From positions 1 through 64,000 of the forward strand of contig NZ_RQYZ01000002.1 of assembly GCF_003932855.1 (NCBI RefSeq): a stretch of 64,000 nucleotides of DNA, in the 5' to 3' direction. Below are positions 30,751 to 41,869 of the stretch, piece after piece. Numbering within the stretch: position 1 is the first letter of the stretch; every line of letters starts with the position of its first letter. The position numbers were made by a program, and so were the translations under genes. This stretch comes from Tessaracoccus sp. OH4464_COT-324. Lineage in GTDB: Bacteria; Actinomycetota; Actinomycetes; Propionibacteriales; Propionibacteriaceae. The notes under the pieces were generated by a model. That model did not search any database. It saw only the letters and a program-made list of their open reading frames with translations, and was not told the DNA's origin.

Positions 30751-31842
30751 TCATCTGTAGACCATCTGCATCGCTTGGCGCACCTCGTCGAGGGTAGCCG
30801 CCGCAATGGCTCGTGCCTTCTCATTCCCTGCCGCGAGTACCTCGGCCAGGTAGCCGGGTTCCGCCTGCAACTCCGCCCGACGTGCTCTGTGTGGGGCCAG
30901 GTAGTCGTTGAGCGCCTGCGTGACCAGTTTCTTGAGACCTCCGCCGCCGGCGTCGCCCAGTTCCTCCGCGACGTCGTGTGGCTCCCTGCCGAGCGCGAGC
31001 GCCGCGATGTTCACCAAGTTCGACACCTCCGGCCGATTCTCCGGGTCGTAGGTGATGTGCCGATCCGAGTCGGTGACCGCGCGCTTGATGAGTTTTGCGG
31101 TCTCGTCCGCCGTGAAGCCCAGCTCGATCGAATTGTTCTTGGACTTGGACATCTTTTGCCCGTCCAGGCCCAGGATGGTGCCCGATCGGCTCAGCAGCGC
31201 CTCCGGTTCCGGGAAGACCGGCCGGGACTCGTCGCTGCGACCAAACCGCTCGTCGAAGCGACGTGCCAGGACACGTGCCTGCTCCAGGTGCGGCAGCTGA
31301 TCCTTACCGACGGGCACCAGGTTGGCCTTGCAGAAAAGGATGTCCGCAGCCTGATGAACGGGGTAGGTCAGCATCAGGCCGGACATCGGCCTGCCGCCGG
31401 TGTCATCCAGCTCCGATTTGACTGTCGGGTTGCGGCGCAGCTCGGCGTCTGTGGCGAGCGCGAGCAGAGGCAGCATCAGCTGGTTCAGCTCGGGAATCGA
31501 AGAATGCGTGAAGATGATCACTTTATGCGGATCGATGCCGGCAGCCAGATAGTCGGACAGCACCGAATAGACCCGCTCGCGGATCGGACCCACCCCGTCT
31601 CTGTCCGTGATCACCTGATAGTCAGCGATCAGGATGAGTGTCTCGACGCCGGCGTTCGCCAGCCGAACCCGGTTCTCCAGCGAGCCAAAGAGGTGCCCGA
31701 TGTGGAGGTTTCCCGTGGGGCGATCACCGGTGAGGATACGGAAACGGCTGGGATCGGTGCGGATCTCCTCCTCGATTTCGAGGCTCCGTCTGGTGGAACG
31801 TGCCAGTGATGCGCCAGTGTCGAAATGGGTCTCCGCAGTCAT
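30751..31842 (-). CDS. trpS: Tryptophan--tRNA ligase
   Basis: A 363-residue class I aminoacyl-tRNA synthetase charging tRNA-Trp. The HIGH-type motif is GNLHIGH at 44-50 and KMSKS is seen in LDGQKMSKSKN. Tryptophanyl signatures include GDRPTGNLHIGH and LMLTYPVHQAADILFC. The N-terminal extension of about 30 residues is somewhat longer than E. coli TrpS. The ATG at 31842 is the natural start; the longer frame upstream has no support. The PHP gene upstream on the same strand ends 52 bases before it. Confidence 0.93.
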   Translation of the reverse strand: MTAETHFDTGASLARSTRRSLEIEEEIRTDPSRFRILTGDRPTGNLHIGHLFGSLENRVRLANAGVETLILIADYQVITDRDGVGPIRERVYSVLSDYLAAGIDPHKVIIFTHSSIPELNQLMLPLLALATDAELRRNPTVKSELDDTGGRPMSGLMLTYPVHQAADILFCKANLVPVGKDQLPHLEQARVLARRFDERFGRSDESRPVFPEPEALLSRSGTILGLDGQKMSKSKNNSIELGFTADETAKLIKRAVTDSDRHITYDPENRPEVSNLVNIAALALGREPHDVAEELGDAGGGGLKKLVTQALNDYLAPHRARRAELQAEPGYLAEVLAAGNEKARAIAAATLDEVRQAMQMVYR

Positions 31843-31894
31843 GCAGGACACGATAGCAGCAGGGCATGGCGCGTCTCGACGCCGGCAATCTGCG

Positions 31895-32746
31895 CTATAC
31901 GACACCTCCCCGGCGCCGGATGCGCGACACCAGCTCGTTGTAAGCGGACACTCGGGTGAGATTGCAGCCCAACTCGTGGTTCACCTTCCCCTTCCCGTGG
32001 TAGTCCGACGAGCCGGTGCGGATCAACCCAAGCCTGGCTCCCATCTCGAAGAGCAACTCCCTGGTGTCCATGTCGTGGTCCTGGTGGTCGACCTCGATTC
32101 CGTCCAGCTGGTGCTCCAGCACGAGTCGCTCCAGCACCGGCGCGGTCAGCACGGCACGCGACTCCCGTGACCATGGGTGTGCGATGATGGCGACTCCGCG
32201 GGCGGAGTGGATGAGGTCGATCGCTTCCTCAAGCGGGCAGGCATAGCGTTCCGCGTACCCGGGCTGGTTGACGCCGATCCAACTCTTGAAGGCCTCAGCC
32301 CTGGTGGCCACCACGCCCTTCTTCACCAAGATATCGGCGACGTGTGGCCGCCCTACCGCGGACGCGTCGCCCGCGTGCTCATACACCTCATCCACCGTGA
32401 TGTCGATTCCGTTGTCCTGCAATTGTTCGATCATGCGCGGCAGCCGCTCAGTGCGGCCAGCTCGGATACGCGCCAGCTCCGCCTTGAGGTCGGCGTTTCG
32501 CGGATCACACCCGTAACCCAACAGATGCACGGATTCACCACCGAACTTGGTGGACATCTCTAGCCCGTTGAGCACCTTCAGCCCGGAACGCCGACCAGCT
32601 TCCTGCGCCTCGGCTACGCCAGCGAACGTGTCGTGGTCAGTGAGCGCGATCACATCCAGACCAGCGCTGATAGCCGCGTGGACAAGGGTAGTTGGGGTAT
32701 CGGTGCCGTCTGAGACGTTGGAGTGGGTGTGCAAGTCGATCCGCAT
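31895..32746 (-). CDS. PHP-domain phosphoesterase (RNase AM / TrpH-like)
   Basis: A 283-residue metal-dependent phosphoesterase. The PHP metal sites are visible as HTHSNVSDGTD at residues 6-16, ALTDHDTFAG, VHLLGYGC, AIIAHPWSR and SSDYHG. The closest known group (YciV/RNase AM) removes nucleotides from 5'-monophosphate RNA or hydrolyses 3',5'-bisphosphonucleotides. The ATG at 32746 directly precedes the first strand RIDLHTH. It is divergent from the DUF2505 gene. Confidence 0.9.
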   Translation of the reverse strand: MRIDLHTHSNVSDGTDTPTTLVHAAISAGLDVIALTDHDTFAGVAEAQEAGRRSGLKVLNGLEMSTKFGGESVHLLGYGCDPRNADLKAELARIRAGRTERLPRMIEQLQDNGIDITVDEVYEHAGDASAVGRPHVADILVKKGVVATRAEAFKSWIGVNQPGYAERYACPLEEAIDLIHSARGVAIIAHPWSRESRAVLTAPVLERLVLEHQLDGIEVDHQDHDMDTRELLFEMGARLGLIRTGSSDYHGKGKVNHELGCNLTRVSAYNELVSRIRRRGGVV

Positions 32747-32831
32747 GGGGCCAATCCTAATCGGCCTCACGTCAAACCGTTCGGAGTTGGTGAAACCTCC
32801 CTGGGTTTTTCCTGCCCCTAGAATGTGGCGC

Positions 32832-33299
32832 ATGAAACTCGCGTTTACGCACCACTACCCCGCCAACCCCTCCGAGGTTGCCGCCCTGCTACGCAACGAG
32901 GCCTTCCTCGCCGATGTCGCGCAACACGCGGGCGCGATCGCGCACTCCAGCAGCATCGGTGAGGACACCACCTTGAGCATGACGCTGCCTGCGCCGGAGA
33001 ACGCGCGCCGCTTCGTTGGGACGACCATCCCAGTTCGACTCGTGTTCACCATGGCCGAGCCGGACGAGATGGGTCAGGTTTCGGGTGCGGTGTTGCTGCT
33101 GGTGGACGGTGCTCCGGTCGAGGCCGGCGCACGAGTTTCGCTGACTCCGCAGGGCGAGCACACCGTCGGGCAGTATGACGGCGACCTTACCGTCCGGGTG
33201 CCGCTCGTCGGTCGGAAAGTGGAGCAGACGGTCGAGCCATTCGTCATCGACGCGTTCGGCGGTATCCAGCGGCGGGCCAACGACTGGCTCAGCCGCTAG
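32832..33299 (+). CDS. DUF2505 family protein
   Basis: A 155-residue protein with the DUF2505 pattern: FTHHYPANPSEVAALLRNEAFL at the start, VRVPLVGRKVEQTVEPF near the end. The family has a START/Bet v1-like fold suited to binding a hydrophobic ligand; the ligand is unknown. TAGAAT (32819-32824) lies seven bases before the ATG, so the message is probably leaderless. There is no ribosome site. Confidence 0.85.
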   Translation: MKLAFTHHYPANPSEVAALLRNEAFLADVAQHAGAIAHSSSIGEDTTLSMTLPAPENARRFVGTTIPVRLVFTMAEPDEMGQVSGAVLLLVDGAPVEAGARVSLTPQGEHTVGQYDGDLTVRVPLVGRKVEQTVEPFVIDAFGGIQRRANDWLSR

Positions 33300-33349
33300 G
33301 CCGTTTCGCGAGGGCGCGGGCGAGGCGAGGAGATCCCGATGGATGGAAC

Positions 33350-33808
33350 CTAGGCTCTGCGATACTCGGCCACGTCGTTCCACAGCAGTTCGTGCTCGTG
33401 CAGTAGCTGCTGCACCTCTGGGCGCCCCCAGGCCTCGTCGATGCTGATTCCGCGAGGCAGGGTTGGCACTGCCACGCCGGGGGCGTCAACGAACCAGGCG
33501 GTGATCGCTCCCGGCGGGCAGAAGGTCAGCACACATTCGCCGTTCGGGGAGTCCTCCCCGGGTTCGAGCAGTGCGGGGTCCACCTCGGCCACCACGACGA
33601 CCCGCTCACCGTATTCGATCAGGCCCGCCACCGAGGCCAGCACCAGGACCGCGTACTCGGCGTCCTCGCGCATGTCCGCCGAGTATTCGAGTTCGGCGAG
33701 CAGATCAGGGGTCACCGTGTAAGCTCGGCGGCTGTTGAGCGACGTCTCCCCGGTAAGCGCACTCAGTTCGCTGGTGGACACGGGAATGCACACTAGTTGT
33801 CTGGTCAC
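33350..33808 (-). CDS. DUF6912 family protein
   Basis: A 152-residue protein matching the small actinobacterial DUF6912 group by its opening LVCIPVSTSELSAL and AYTVTPDLLAEL, and its acidic core. No catalytic motif or membrane segment is seen. Function is unknown. The GTG at 33808 has TACGCT a few bases upstream, so it too may be leaderless. It is convergent with DUF2505 and divergent from the lipoprotein gene. Confidence 0.65.
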   Translation of the reverse strand: MTRQLVCIPVSTSELSALTGETSLNSRRAYTVTPDLLAELEYSADMREDAEYAVLVLASVAGLIEYGERVVVVAEVDPALLEPGEDSPNGECVLTFCPPGAITAWFVDAPGVAVPTLPRGISIDEAWGRPEVQQLLHEHELLWNDVAEYRRA

Positions 33809-33894
33809 CCGGCTAGCGTAAACCAGCAGGACTACATGGGCCAGAGGACTTTCCCCGAGCCGCTTGATAGGTTCGTCTCGGAAAGGAGAGCCAA

Positions 33895-34224
33895 ATGTCA
33901 CGTCTGCTAATCATCTGTTGCGCGGCTCTGCTCGCCCTATGCGGTTGCAATTCTCCCGCTGCCGAGCCGGTGACGGTGGAGCTCACGGTGCCAACCGGCG
34001 GGCTGCCGGAGACCATCGTGCAGGAGGTGCCGGTCGGCGCCGAGGTGACGTTCAAAGTCACCACCGCCACGGATGACGTCGTGCACATTCACGGCTACGA
34101 GATCGAGTTCCCCACCAAGGCCGACGAGCCGGTGACCAAGATCTTCACCGCCAACATGGCTGGGGCCTACGAGGTAGAGAGCCACGTGACGAATCAGATC
34201 TACATGAAGTTGAAGATCAAGTGA
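33895..34224 (+). CDS. Small lipoprotein with a cupredoxin-like domain
   Basis: A 109-residue secreted protein. The signal peptide ends in a lipobox-like LCGC with Cys18 as the lipid-attachment site. The rest is beta-rich and resembles the cupredoxin-1 type: PVGAEVTFKVTT, DDVVHIHGYEIEF (two His), and GAYEVESH near the end. The Cys of a type-1 copper site is absent, although His residues and a Met remain, so copper binding is possible but not classical. GGAGAG precedes the ATG at 33895. Its stop overlaps the next gene (GTGA), so the two proteins are coupled. Confidence 0.75.
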   Translation: MSRLLIICCAALLALCGCNSPAAEPVTVELTVPTGGLPETIVQEVPVGAEVTFKVTTATDDVVHIHGYEIEFPTKADEPVTKIFTANMAGAYEVESHVTNQIYMKLKIK

Positions 34225-35486
34225 CCCCGCTGCATGGTATAGCGTCGCGACACGACCTGCCTTTGCCCTTCGAGCTGGTGCTTGCCGGAGCCGCTGCGGT
34301 ACTCCTGATCACCTTCTGGGTGGTTTTCTTCGCCTGGCGGGAGCCCCGCTACGAGGAGGGCGGAGGACGCCCGCTCCCTCGCCTGACGACGCTCGTCAAC
34401 TCCCGGACCTTCGACGTGCTCTCCCGCGGGCTAGTGGCCGCGCTTTGGCTGCTGGCCCTCGTGGCTCTAGTTTTCGGCGTGGACCGGATAGACAACCCAG
34501 TCGTGGGGTTCGTCTACGTTCTGGTTTGGGTTGGCTTGGTCGTCGTCGGCGTGCTGCTGGGCGACGTGTATCGCCGCACCAACCCAGTTCGGTTGCTTCT
34601 CTTGGGGCGAGGGACCCGCGAGGCGGATTCTCTCGCCGGCCGTTGGCCCGGAGCATTGGCCTTGGCGCTCTTTCTCTATTTGGAGCTGGTGGTCCCAGGG
34701 GGAGTGACCCTTCCAGTACTACGCGTAGGCGCAGCCGTCTGGCTGGCCTGGGTCATCGTCGGGGCGCTAGTGCGCGCTGACTGGGTGGAGCGTGCCGAGC
34801 CCTTCGAAGTTTATTCAACGACGGTTTCACACCTCTCGCCCTGGCGGAAGCAGGGGGGCGTGATCCATTTGGTGAATCCGCTGCGCAACTTGGCCAGCTG
34901 GGCTCCACCGCGCAATTCCTGGGCCATCGCCATCGTGCTTCTCGGTGGTACAGCTTTCGACGCCATGTCGAACACGGCGTGGTGGCAGCGCATGATCCAG
35001 GTTAGTTCGACTCCAGACTGGGCGTATGGCACCGTCGGCTTGGCGGGGATGATTGTGCTCGTCGGCATGTTCTACGCCTTCGGCGCCCGCTTCCTCGACG
35101 ACGGCTCGGGCCTGTTCGGCACGATGGATCGGCTCTCGCCTGGGCTCGTGCCCCTCGTCGTGGGCTACTGTTTCGCGCACTACGGCACTTATCTCTACTT
35201 GGAAGGCCAGCGGACCCTGATCAGGTTCAACGACCCGTTGGGCACCGGCCAAAACTGGTTCGGGTTCGGTGAAACCGCCCCCGACGTGTCGTTGCTCGCT
35301 TTCCCAACGGCCGTGGCATGGGCCCAGGTGATCCTCATCGTTGGCGGGCACGTGCTGGGCGTGTTGGTCACGCACGACGTGGCCCTCAGAAAGCCCGCCG
35401 GCCGCATCCTCACTCGTCAGCTTCCACTGCTACTCGTGATGGTGGGGTTCACCGTCGGAGGCCTCCTGCTGATGTTCGGTTCCTAG
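34221..35486 (+). CDS. Multi-pass membrane protein paired with the cupredoxin-like lipoprotein
   Basis: A 421-residue protein with about ten hydrophobic helices. It starts with HGIASRHDLPLPFELVLAGAA, a signature of an actinobacterial membrane family that some databases label fenitrothion-hydrolase-like, a name with little bearing on its native role. Histidines and aromatic residues cluster in and near helices (YCFAHYGTYLYLEGQ, GGHVLGVLVTHDVAL), as expected for metal or haem ligands or a quinone site, but no known motif is complete. It is co-translated with the lipoprotein upstream, suggesting that the two act together at the membrane. Function is unknown. Confidence 0.7.
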   Translation: MTPLHGIASRHDLPLPFELVLAGAAAVLLITFWVVFFAWREPRYEEGGGRPLPRLTTLVNSRTFDVLSRGLVAALWLLALVALVFGVDRIDNPVVGFVYVLVWVGLVVVGVLLGDVYRRTNPVRLLLLGRGTREADSLAGRWPGALALALFLYLELVVPGGVTLPVLRVGAAVWLAWVIVGALVRADWVERAEPFEVYSTTVSHLSPWRKQGGVIHLVNPLRNLASWAPPRNSWAIAIVLLGGTAFDAMSNTAWWQRMIQVSSTPDWAYGTVGLAGMIVLVGMFYAFGARFLDDGSGLFGTMDRLSPGLVPLVVGYCFAHYGTYLYLEGQRTLIRFNDPLGTGQNWFGFGETAPDVSLLAFPTAVAWAQVILIVGGHVLGVLVTHDVALRKPAGRILTRQLPLLLVMVGFTVGGLLLMFGS

Positions 35487-35569
35487 GTTTTCGTTCAACC
35501 GGAGAAAAGTTATCCCCAGGCGCGCCATAGCGCCTCGAACTGACCCCTTCCACCGCCTAACGTTGCGCT

Positions 35570-35940
35570 ATGGCAAATAGAATTTCTTTCCCCAAACGAA
35601 TCCCCCTCATCCTGCCCGGGCCGAAGCGCAGGCGCCCACGGCAGGCGGTAGCACTAGCGATCGCCCTCGTCGAGGCATCCGTCGGGCACCGGCCACTGCA
35701 CCAGGTGAGACGCTTGTTGTCCCTGGAAGCCTTCGAACAGTTGACCGAGCACCGGAGCAGCCGGCGCTACGGCACCAACATTCTTCGAATCAGCAGCTTC
35801 CAGCTGCCCTCGCCCAACTCTGCCGAAGTGGTCATCCGGCTGGCCACCGCAGCATATCTGCAGGTTTGCACGCTGCGCCTCGAGTTAAGCGATGGCAGCT
35901 GGATGTGTACCGACTTCTCTGTGCTTGGCCCACGAAGTGG

Positions 35941-35956
<16 letters not shown>
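35570..35956 (+). CDS. Rv3235-family protein
   Basis: A 128-residue basic protein located next to secA, where mycobacteria carry Rv3235. The C-terminal half ([20 protein letters not shown], then [19 protein letters not shown]) matches the family's short beta domain, reminiscent of SecA-adjacent regulatory or NTF2-like sequences, but no role is known. TAACGT (35558-35563) six bases before the ATG suggests a leaderless message. The 3' end overlaps secA by 16 bp in a convergent arrangement. Confidence 0.7.
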
Positions 35957-38691
<2,735 letters not shown>

Positions 38692-38762
38692 GTCAAGTGT
38701 CCTTTGGTCGCAAAACAGATGCCTTGGCAATCCTAGCGCTGCGCAGCAAGGTGAGAAACACC

Positions 38763-38795
38763 GGAAGGCGCACGCCCCAAGGGCGCGCGCCTTCC
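38763..38795 (-). terminator. Hairpin between hpf and secA
   Basis: GGAAGGCGC (38763-38771) pairs with GCGCCTTCC (38787-38795), with an inner CGCCC/GGGCG stem. It probably ends the hpf message or separates it from secA. Confidence 0.5.
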
Positions 38796-38815
38796 AGGCT
38801 CTCGTGCTGCGGACG

Positions 38816-39415
38816 CTACTCGGCGACGTCCAGGTGAATCACGCCGTAGTTGTATGCCTTACGCCGGTAGACCACCGAGGGCCGGCCAGTCACCGCATCC
38901 TGATACAGGAAGAAATCGTGCCCGACGAGTTCCATCTCGTCGAGGGCCTGAGCGAGGGTGAGAGGCGTTGCAGTAAAAACTTTCTCCCGCACCACGAGCG
39001 GTCCGTCCCCCGTCACGACCATGCCAGCGATCTCGTGCGTGGGCACGGCTTCTTCTTCGGGCGCCTCCGCTTCAAGAGTAGGCAGTTCCGCCAAGCTAGA
39101 GCGCAGCCCGCGGTGGGTCTTGCGACGATCAGCTGCCTTGCGCAGCTGTGTCTTGAGACGATCGAGCGCCGTCTCGAAGGCGAGCATCTTGTCGGAGGAA
39201 CGTCCTTCGGCCCTCACCACGGGCCCACGGCTCCTGAGGGTGATTTGCACCACCATCGCATCCTCCGGGTCCTTGGTGGCCTCTCGGGCGAGGAACTCGA
39301 CCTCGGCTCGGATGACCCGGTCCCTCAAACGCTCAACGCTTGCCAGTCGCTCGGCAATCGTTTCACGCGTTTCAGGGTTGATGGTGCAGTGACGTCCAGT
39401 GACAACGATGTCCAT
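38816..39415 (-). CDS. hpf: Ribosome hibernation promoting factor, long form
   Basis: A 199-residue protein. The N-terminal domain (about 1-105) is the S30AE/YfiA fold that occupies the decoding site of idle ribosomes. After an acidic linker, the C-terminal domain (about 140-199, with [16 protein letters not shown] and [19 protein letters not shown]) dimerises ribosomes into 100S particles. The length marks the long HPF of most bacteria. The ATG has AGGAGGAG upstream. In mycobacteria the corresponding gene also lies between secA and comF. Confidence 0.94.
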   Translation of the reverse strand: MDIVVTGRHCTINPETRETIAERLASVERLRDRVIRAEVEFLAREATKDPEDAMVVQITLRSRGPVVRAEGRSSDKMLAFETALDRLKTQLRKAADRRKTHRGLRSSLAELPTLEAEAPEEEAVPTHEIAGMVVTGDGPLVVREKVFTATPLTLAQALDEMELVGHDFFLYQDAVTGRPSVVYRRKAYNYGVIHLDVAE

Positions 39416-39534
39416 GGCTCCTCCTAGCTAGAAAGCACAGAACCGCAGTGATCAGCTGGCTGCTGAAGTTCCGCGGCTCTCCATGACTCAACGTTACCGC
39501 TTCGAGACAAACCTTCGCAGCCACCTGTCGCTTT

Positions 39535-40152
39535 TCATTCGTCCGCATTCGCAATAACGGCTGCGGCAAGCACAGTTGCCTTCACCTTCCTCAGAGCGCG
39601 CTCAGCTTCGATGAGCGTGGCTCCGGTGGTGACGATATCGTCTACCAAAATGACCGGCCCCCGAGGCAATTTCGCTCGCATTGAGCCCGCCACATTCACC
39701 CTCCTCGCGGCCCGGCCCAGTCCTTGCTGGTCCAAGCCCGCCGGAGCGCGGGTCAGCGCCGGCTGCATCCGCAGGCCAGTTAGCCGCGCGGCTTTGCCCG
39801 CCAGCCTCGCCGCGTGATCCAGCCCACGGCGCCTGACCGCGGCTTTCAGCGAAGGCACCGGAACGAGCACGGCATGCGGTGGTGGCGCCAGAGACGCGAC
39901 CGCCCGCGCCAGGAGCCCGCTTAGAACCGATTCCAGATGCAGCGCCCCGTCATCCTTGTAGGAAGGGATGGTGCGTGCCAGGATCGGCCGGTAGTTGGCG
40001 GCCGCCGCAACGGTGAGGTGCGCACGCCGCACCAGTTGCGGGGTTTGATCCAGCTGGACTAAGCACTGCGGGCACAGCCCCCAGTAGGCCCGATTGCAGC
40101 CGGGACATGTTGCTCCGAGCAGCAGATCGGCACAGGCATCAACAATTCGCAT
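39535..40152 (-). CDS. comF: ComF family phosphoribosyltransferase
   Basis: A protein of about 205 residues. An N-terminal zinc finger (CPGC then CPQC) is followed by a phosphoribosyltransferase fold, with the PRPP motif ILVDDIVTTGATL near the C-terminus. ComF supports DNA uptake in competent Gram-positives and is widespread in non-competent ones, where its job is unclear. The ATG at 40152 gives the family-like start RIVDACADLLLG; a GTG at 40188 would add twelve residues, with a GGAG only three bases away. The gene follows lpqB by about 47 bases. Confidence 0.9.
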   Translation of the reverse strand: MRIVDACADLLLGATCPGCNRAYWGLCPQCLVQLDQTPQLVRRAHLTVAAAANYRPILARTIPSYKDDGALHLESVLSGLLARAVASLAPPPHAVLVPVPSLKAAVRRRGLDHAARLAGKAARLTGLRMQPALTRAPAGLDQQGLGRAARRVNVAGSMRAKLPRGPVILVDDIVTTGATLIEAERALRKVKATVLAAAVIANADE

Positions 40153-40198
40153 GCCCCATTCACGGACCTCAATACCAGAAACCTGCACTTCTCCACAG

Positions 40199-41869
40199 TC
40201 AACCGGCGTAGGTGATCGACGACGCCTCTATTTCGGTGGAAACCCATCGGTTTGGCGGGACGTGCTTCAACACCGTCCCGTTGCGCAACCGGGCAGCAAC
40301 CGGCCCTCCGCCCGCCCGCGGTAACGCGGTCACGCTCCCGACATGCTCCGTAAACCGGCCCAGCTCCCGCACCTCAGTGCCGTCTGCACGCAGTGAAAAC
40401 ACAGCCTGGGTGTCCCCCACCTGTCCCAGCACCACCAGTGTGGAATCTGAGGTCCAGCGAACATCGCGAAGTTGGGTCACCTCTTCGCCGCTAGGCAGAT
40501 AGACCGGCATGCGCTGCCATCCCCGCAGCTCGCCCGCGTTCAGAGTCGCCATCACAAGGCCCGCGTCATCCCCGGTGGGCAAAACCGCAACCCATCCTCC
40601 GGCTTGGTTGATGGAAAAGCTGCGGATGCGCTGATCTTCCGGATATTCCATCCGTAACAACTCCAATTCCCGCTCTTGGGAAACTCGGAACAGCCGCGTA
40701 TGGCCTCGGGCGTCCTCACCCAGGCCGTACAGCTTACCCCCGGCCCACTGCGTCTCCCGCAAACCCGTCAGTTCGGGGCTTACCGGATCCAGCTGCTGGT
40801 CTCGCTCGCCCAGCACCATCGTCGAGCGCCCCGCGTTCACCACGCAAATCTTCCGCTGGTCGATGGAAACCGCGACCTCCGCGGCTGAACTGTTCAATCC
40901 CATCGGCCGGAACTCATCCGCCTCACTGATGTACCCGACCACGCCTTCGCGCACGGCCAGCAGTTCCCCCGCAGGAACGTGGGACAGCACCTGGTAGCTG
41001 TGCAGGGTATCCAGCGTCAACACTCCGCTAGCGTTCTGGCCGGGCAGGTGAAAGGGCCAACCGTCGCTGTGCACGCGCAGCCCGGTGACTCTCGGCACCG
41101 CCGCCATGCTCCACAGGAGTTGGGCCCCCAACAGGCGGCGCTGTTCCATCGCCATCCCGATGTCCAGCCCGGCGAAATCGACCGTAACCGTGCCCAGTTC
41201 GTCGATGCTCGCTCCCTCCCTCGCCAGCCGTACCGTGGCGGGCATTGGGTCATAAACGATCGGTTTCAACCGCGGGCTCGGCCCCTGAAACAGTCTGCGA
41301 ACAACACTTTCCGGAGTGCGTCTGGTTTCCGGCACTACCCGGAAGTCCGGCACCAAGTTCTGCCCAGCGCTGTCCGCGAAGTAGATGGTGATGGGTGCGT
41401 AGTAGCGCTCGAACAGGTATTGGGTGATCAAGACCTGCTCAGGCGGGTTGCTGATTCGCCATTGACCAGCTTCCTCGACGACGCCAAAGTTATGCTCCAG
41501 GCGGTCCGTTGCGGGTTGAAAGTGCCCCTGCCTGTTCACCCGCCCAACCACTTGCCCGTTGGCCGTTATCCCATCTTCACTCTCGACCAGGTTGCCTGCG
41601 TATACGGTTAGTTCCTCGGTGGGGCTCCACCTGTTGGCCGCATCCGCCGTCAGGTAAGTCTGCGCCACTGAGAAGTCCGAATCCGGATCGGCGATAGCCA
41701 GCAAGAAGCCTTCGACGATCCGCGCCTGCGAGTCATCGGGTTGCGGGGGTTGTGGGGCGATTTCGATTCCCGGTTGATCCGCAGGCACCGAGATCTCCTC
41801 GACCGGGCCTTCCGTGGCGATGGTGGTGCAGCCCACCAGAAACAGCACAAGACACAGCAGGCGCTTCAC
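40199..41869 (-). CDS. lpqB: LpqB lipoprotein, MtrAB-associated
   Basis: A 556-residue membrane-anchored lipoprotein with lipobox LVGC (Cys14). It has a GerMN-type domain at about residues 180-290 and a C-terminal beta-propeller-like region. In mycobacteria LpqB binds the extracellular domain of the MtrB sensor and affects MtrA phosphorylation and cell-wall homeostasis. The ATG overlaps the mtrB stop (ATGA). The order mtrA-mtrB-lpqB is a hallmark of actinobacteria. Confidence 0.93.
   Translation of the reverse strand: MKRLLCLVLFLVGCTTIATEGPVEEISVPADQPGIEIAPQPPQPDDSQARIVEGFLLAIADPDSDFSVAQTYLTADAANRWSPTEELTVYAGNLVESEDGITANGQVVGRVNRQGHFQPATDRLEHNFGVVEEAGQWRISNPPEQVLITQYLFERYYAPITIYFADSAGQNLVPDFRVVPETRRTPESVVRRLFQGPSPRLKPIVYDPMPATVRLAREGASIDELGTVTVDFAGLDIGMAMEQRRLLGAQLLWSMAAVPRVTGLRVHSDGWPFHLPGQNASGVLTLDTLHSYQVLSHVPAGELLAVREGVVGYISEADEFRPMGLNSSAAEVAVSIDQRKICVVNAGRSTMVLGERDQQLDPVSPELTGLRETQWAGGKLYGLGEDARGHTRLFRVSQERELELLRMEYPEDQRIRSFSINQAGGWVAVLPTGDDAGLVMATLNAGELRGWQRMPVYLPSGEEVTQLRDVRWTSDSTLVVLGQVGDTQAVFSLRADGTEVRELGRFTEHVGSVTALPRAGGGPVAARLRNGTVLKHVPPNRWVSTEIEASSITYAG

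Noticed and set aside
35510-35518. TTATCCCCA resembling a DnaA box
   Set aside because: A single near-match with one mismatch and no cluster, no dnaA/dnaN nearby; not an origin.
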